Of a stretch of DNA of 64,000 nucleotides, positions 60,536 through 64,000 are shown piece by piece. Each line of letters starts with the position of its first letter. Within the stretch, counting starts at the first letter, position 1. Source of the DNA: Sphingobacteriaceae bacterium (lineage in GTDB: Bacteria > Bacteroidota > Bacteroidia > Sphingobacteriales > Sphingobacteriaceae). The position numbers and the translations under genes were made by a program. The stretch spans positions 62,001-126,000 of the forward strand of contig CAHJWG010000008.1 of the NCBI GenBank assembly GCA_903642215.1, written 5' to 3'. Under the pieces are notes generated by a model. The model was not told where the DNA came from and did no database searches. It worked only from the letters and a program-made list of their open reading frames with translations.

Positions 60536-60554
60536 TGCTTTTTTATACGATACA

Positions 60555-60764
60555 TTGCATAATCAATACCAGAATTTATTTAAAATGATTTGTGCCGATA
60601 TTAATAGGATCTTAAAATATTTTTTTTTGCTAACTACTTCTTTTACAGTACAGTTTTCAGTAGGAATCATTTTATTGATAGATATTAAAATCCTTGATCA
60701 AAGAATGGCTGAGGAAATTATTATGCGGTTTCTCTACAATCCGAAGAAGATCATCTACAGTTAA
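60555..60764 (+). CDS. Doubtful small ORF
   Basis: 69 residues with one hydrophobic stretch (YFFLLTTSFTVQFSVGIILLIDI). It contains a dispersed-repeat variant (ACTACTTCTTTTACAG, about 60633-60648) and ends inside another repeat arm, so it may be a chance frame. Confidence 0.25.
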   Translation: MHNQYQNLFKMICADINRILKYFFLLTTSFTVQFSVGIILLIDIKILDQRMAEEIIMRFLYNPKKIIYS

Positions 60765-60807
60765 TACTTCTTTCACAACACAAATTTTTATGCTGTAAAA
60801 GAAGTAT
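60764..60807. repeat. Two dispersed element copies facing each other (hairpin)
   Basis: ATACTTCTTTCACA (60764-60777) and TGTAAAAGAAGTAT (60794-60807) are inverted with one mismatch, forming a 14-bp stem just beyond the 3' end of the PA14 gene. Confidence 0.65.
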
Positions 60808-60816
60808 GCCATCCTG

Positions 60817-63800
60817 TTATTTCACTACGATTACTTTTTTGGTGAGCAGGTTTTTCCCGCTCTGTAAATGGAGAATATAAATGCCGCTCGGCAAAGTTGC
60901 AGCATTTAAAATGAAGCTGTTTTGGGTATTCGCTTCCGTAATTCCGTTGAATACTTTATTAATCAGCTGGCCTTTTGAATTATATAAAGCAATATCCGTT
61001 TGCCCGGATTCCGGCAACGCAAATGCTACAGTTGTTTCCTGCAAAACCGGATTCGGAAACACAAACAAACCGATTTTTACCGTTGTGTTGATGATTGGAT
61101 TGGCCGCGGCTACAGTAGGTAAAATAACCGCCAGATTAGTTGTACCGGTTGAAGAAGCAGCTAATTTATCGGAAACGTAAGGCGAAAGATATTTTCCCGG
61201 CAAAGGAGATTCTACCGTTCCGTTTGGCAGCTGCCATTGCACGGATAGATTATCACCGCCGCCGCCTTCTTTCTGTATTGCTTCGACATAGTATTTTTTT
61301 CCTGCTTCCAACGAAATAAACCCTGATTTTTGAGAAGCAAATTTTGTCCACTCGCGGTAATCCGTCCAGCTTAATAAACTGGCAATCCGTACTTTATTTC
61401 CCGGATCATCATTGGTAGAAATATATAATTCGGCGGCATCATCACCGGCCAGCCAAAAAGTATAATTGCCGGTTTGAGGCGCGCATATATAACCGCGGAT
61501 CCGCGAAGCATAATTGTCTCTGATATTTGCCGGGCCTTCAAAAGCTGTAAGCTGACTGGTTGAAGTTGGTGCAGTTTGAAATGCAAAATCCGACAGGTTG
61601 TTACCGGAAACGTTATCCCATTCCTCACGCAAAATGGTACCTGTAGCAGAGCAGGTTGTGCCTGAAGCAGCAGTTACCGTAAAACTTTGCGATACTGTTT
61701 TTGCGGCATTAAAACTGTCATTTCCAGCTTGAGAGGCTTGTATTACAACAGTTCCTGCGCCGGTTATAGTAACCGTATTGCCGGAAATTGTAGCCGGGCC
61801 GGAAACAACGGCATAGCTAACAGTAAGGCCGGATGAAGCTGTTGCACTTAATGGAAACGAAGCATCGGCAGTAGTTTTAGCAGCAATATCTGCAAAGGTT
61901 ATTGTTTGGTCTGCCGCTGTAGATGTATAAGGTGAAAGATGGATTCCGGCAATCGGCGTTTCCATAGAACCATCCGGCAGCTGCCATTGTACCGATAAAT
62001 TATCGCCGCCGCCGCCTTCTTTCTGCAATGCTTCTATGTAATACTTTGTACCCGCCTGCAAGGTAATCGAAACAGATTTTTGGGAAGCATATTTGTTCCA
62101 TTCGCGGTAATTTGTATAACCATCCACATTGGCAATCCGAACTTTATTTGCAGGTTTGTTATCGGTAGAAAGCCATAATTCGCCGGCATCATCGGTAGCA
62201 AGCCAAAAAGTATAATTCCCGGTTTGCGGTGCCGTGATATATCCTCTGATCCTTGAACCATAATTATCGGCTGCATCTTTCGGCCCTTCAAAAGAAGTAA
62301 TCGCACCGGTAGAAGTTGGTGTACTTTGAAGCGGGATGTTAGCAATAGTGTTTCCGCCAACGTTGGCCCATTCGTCTCTGGTGATACTACCCGAACCTGT
62401 AGCAACAGTAGTAGCTGCAGCATCAGGCACGTAAGGAGAAAGATGGCTGCCTGCGATTGGTGTTTCCATCGTAGCATCCGGCAGCTGCCATTGTACGGAT
62501 AAATTATCGCCGCCGCCGGCTTCTTTCTGCAAGGCTTCTATATAATATTTCTTGCCTCCCTGTAAAGTAATCGATGCTGATTTTTGTGAAGCATATTTAC
62601 CCCATTCCTGGTAATTTGTCCAGCCGTCCACATTTGCAATACGGACTTTATTATCAGGATTATCATCGGTAGAAAGCCATAATTCGCCGGCATCATCGGT
62701 AGCGATCCAGAAAGTATAATTCCCGGTTTGCGGCGGGCAGATATAACCGCGGATACGTGAACCGTAGTTATCAGCTGCGTTTAAAGGGCCTTCAAAAGAA
62801 GTAAGCTGACTGGTTGAGGTCGGTGTTTTTTGAAGCGGAATATCAGAAATGCTGGTTCCGCCGATATTATCCCATTGCTCGCGTAAAATTGTTCCGGTTG
62901 CAGAGCAGGTTACGGCAGCAACGTTACCGGTGGTGATTGTTGCTGCCGTGTCCGCGACCAATACTGCGGAGCTATAGGGGTTAAGTTTGATGCTGCCGGT
63001 GTAGCTGTTTCCGGCAGCATCGTAGCTTTGGCCGGCGGTAGGAAAACTTTGCGCAGCAGAACCGGTGTTGTACAAAAAGCTGATGTACTGACTGGGGTTT
63101 GTGGCTTTCACTTCCACCTGCTCCAAACGGATATTATCCAGATATAAAGCTGCTTCCTGTTCTGGTACATCAAATACGATACTGGCATTGCTCTCTGTGG
63201 CTGAGGCTGTCAGCACGAATTCTTTTTCAGTCCGGCTGCCGCTGATTGTTACGGCCTGCCGCACGGAAAGATCAGCATAACCGCCCGTACTTTGGCGCAG
63301 ATAAGTAGTAACCGCTTTGCCGGTATTGCTGCCCAGCATACTATATTTTAGCCGATAACTTTTACCTGCCGTTACAGAACCGATGCCGATGATTACCGAC
63401 CCGTAATTACTGCCGGAAGCATTAGCATTATTAAAGGATACTTTAAGCGCGCCGCCGTCCAGCGCACCATTAGCCCAGGCCGCTGTGCAGTTTCCTGCGG
63501 AAGCATAAGCGTATAAACCATTTGTATTTGCATCAAAAGTGCCGTTTGCATACTGATTGCTGCCCGTTACCTTTGTTACCGTAAAGGCCGGTATATTATG
63601 TGCCGGCGTGGCAGAACCCTGATCTTTGCCGTATAGCTGTTTCCAGGCTTCTACGCTCAATGTGCGGTAGCTGTACGTGCCGTTTACCTGTTGTAATACC
63701 CCGATTACCTGATCATTATTTATCGGGCGATAATAATAGTTCTGGCTGAATGTCCCAAAGTTCGCAATATCATTGTCTTTCGATTTGTATTCGGCTGGCA

Positions 63801-64000
63801 TTTGCCCGGCCTGAACAGCAAACAAGATGTTATTTGATACCGTGCAATTATAAACCGGTTTATCCGCCGCCACGTTATCGTGTTCCATTACCAGCTGTGT
63901 AACCCCATTGTTGTAGAGGGTGTTTTGGCTGATAACCAGATCATGGGCATTGTGGACGTACATGCCGTAAGTAGCACAATTAGCAACTGTATTCCCGGTG
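60817..64000 (-). CDS. Secreted beta-helix / triple-PA14 protein, T9SS type-A cargo (partial, N-terminus beyond right edge)
   Basis: The frame is open to base 64000 (at least 1,061 residues); the ATG at 63963 is internal. From the N-terminal side: parallel beta-helix repeats (NAHDLVISQNTLYNNG, NCTVSNNILFA), a carbohydrate-binding-module-like domain (about 63560-63110), two PA14 domains (about 62920-62440 and 62410-61940), an Ig-like segment (QTITFADIAAKTTADASF, about 61920-61680), a third PA14 (61660-61170), and a type-A T9SS sorting tail (VFPNPVLQETTVAF to LLTKKVIVVK). By family: a surface or secreted glycan-binding protein, the helix perhaps a polysaccharide lyase or depolymerase. Confidence 0.9.
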   Translation of the reverse strand, partial: TGNTVANCATYGMYVHNAHDLVISQNTLYNNGVTQLVMEHDNVAADKPVYNCTVSNNILFAVQAGQMPAEYKSKDNDIANFGTFSQNYYYRPINNDQVIGVLQQVNGTYSYRTLSVEAWKQLYGKDQGSATPAHNIPAFTVTKVTGSNQYANGTFDANTNGLYAYASAGNCTAAWANGALDGGALKVSFNNANASGSNYGSVIIGIGSVTAGKSYRLKYSMLGSNTGKAVTTYLRQSTGGYADLSVRQAVTISGSRTEKEFVLTASATESNASIVFDVPEQEAALYLDNIRLEQVEVKATNPSQYISFLYNTGSAAQSFPTAGQSYDAAGNSYTGSIKLNPYSSAVLVADTAATITTGNVAAVTCSATGTILREQWDNIGGTSISDIPLQKTPTSTSQLTSFEGPLNAADNYGSRIRGYICPPQTGNYTFWIATDDAGELWLSTDDNPDNKVRIANVDGWTNYQEWGKYASQKSASITLQGGKKYYIEALQKEAGGGDNLSVQWQLPDATMETPIAGSHLSPYVPDAAATTVATGSGSITRDEWANVGGNTIANIPLQSTPTSTGAITSFEGPKDAADNYGSRIRGYITAPQTGNYTFWLATDDAGELWLSTDNKPANKVRIANVDGYTNYREWNKYASQKSVSITLQAGTKYYIEALQKEGGGGDNLSVQWQLPDGSMETPIAGIHLSPYTSTAADQTITFADIAAKTTADASFPLSATASSGLTVSYAVVSGPATISGNTVTITGAGTVVIQASQAGNDSFNAAKTVSQSFTVTAASGTTCSATGTILREEWDNVSGNNLSDFAFQTAPTSTSQLTAFEGPANIRDNYASRIRGYICAPQTGNYTFWLAGDDAAELYISTNDDPGNKVRIASLLSWTDYREWTKFASQKSGFISLEAGKKYYVEAIQKEGGGGDNLSVQWQLPNGTVESPLPGKYLSPYVSDKLAASSTGTTNLAVILPTVAAANPIINTTVKIGLFVFPNPVLQETTVAFALPESGQTDIALYNSKGQLINKVFNGITEANTQNSFILNAATLPSGIYILHLQSGKNLLTKKVIVVK

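Noticed and set aside
62034-62477. 147-residue minus frame within the PA14 gene
   Set aside because: Out-of-frame shadow of the PA14-coding repeats; composition (Leu/Arg/Pro-rich) has no recognisable fold.

Overview
The window comes from a member of the Bacteroidota, most likely family Sphingobacteriaceae (Pedobacter/Mucilaginibacter-like). The evidence is two very large surface proteins carrying type IX secretion (T9SS) sorting domains at the two edges, a LytTR/LytS pair beside a TonB-receptor-like barrel, bacillithiol deacetylase BshB1, DUF2382/PRC-barrel stress proteins, very few Shine-Dalgarno sequences, and several matches to the Bacteroidota -7 box (TAnnTTTG). Family names come from motif reading, not from database searches.

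Layout. 1-8.68 kb: a minus-strand giant surface protein (at least 2,894 residues) with 23 Ig-like repeats of about 86 residues, ending just at the T9SS type-B domain. 8.93-11.54 kb: a divergent helix-turn-helix plus P-loop NTPase. 12.0-19.05 kb: an S9 dipeptidyl peptidase, a LytTR regulator with its kinase, and a divergent outer-membrane barrel protein. 19.05-20.9 kb: a structured non-coding stretch and a DUF4097 protein. 21.0-23.1 kb: a drug exporter with a MarR gene and a likely operator. 23.1-28.3 kb: a lipoprotein, a HAD phosphatase, a DUF2382/PRC/OmpA stress cluster and a small secreted protein. 28.4-30.8 kb: a flavoprotein divergent from an isolated nuoAB pair. 30.8-42.6 kb: small lipoproteins, thioredoxin, a class IV aminotransferase, a pseudouridine synthase, a PLP enzyme, bshB1, a peroxidase, RelA/SpoT, Fur and PurA. 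42.8-50.8 kb: a hybrid sensor kinase, a DUF6600-like Q/N-rich protein, a 2-oxoglutarate oxygenase, a lipoprotein and a glycosyltransferase. 51.0-55.6 kb: a papain-family peptidase with a chagasin-like inhibitor, an MFS carrier, and an ATP-grasp/flavin monooxygenase pair. 55.6-60.8 kb: an MHS transporter, a YceI protein and an AT-rich stretch with an acyltransferase, a lone kinase-dimerisation-like protein and small ORFs. 60.8-64 kb: a beta-helix/PA14 T9SS protein running off the right edge.

The most unexpected signal belongs to no single gene. A short dispersed DNA element, ATGCTTCTTTTA followed by 4-6 variable bases and TAAAAATT, occurs about 25 times between 11.7 and 60.9 kb. Nearly all copies lie between genes, often within 25 bp of a stop codon, and mostly in one orientation relative to the gene that ends there. 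It is absent from the two giant surface-protein genes. Other points of interest are the protease-inhibitor pair, the HTH-NTPase, divergent genes whose start codons overlap, TAnnTTTG boxes five bases before an ATG (leaderless-type starts), and a HisKA-like protein lacking the histidine.
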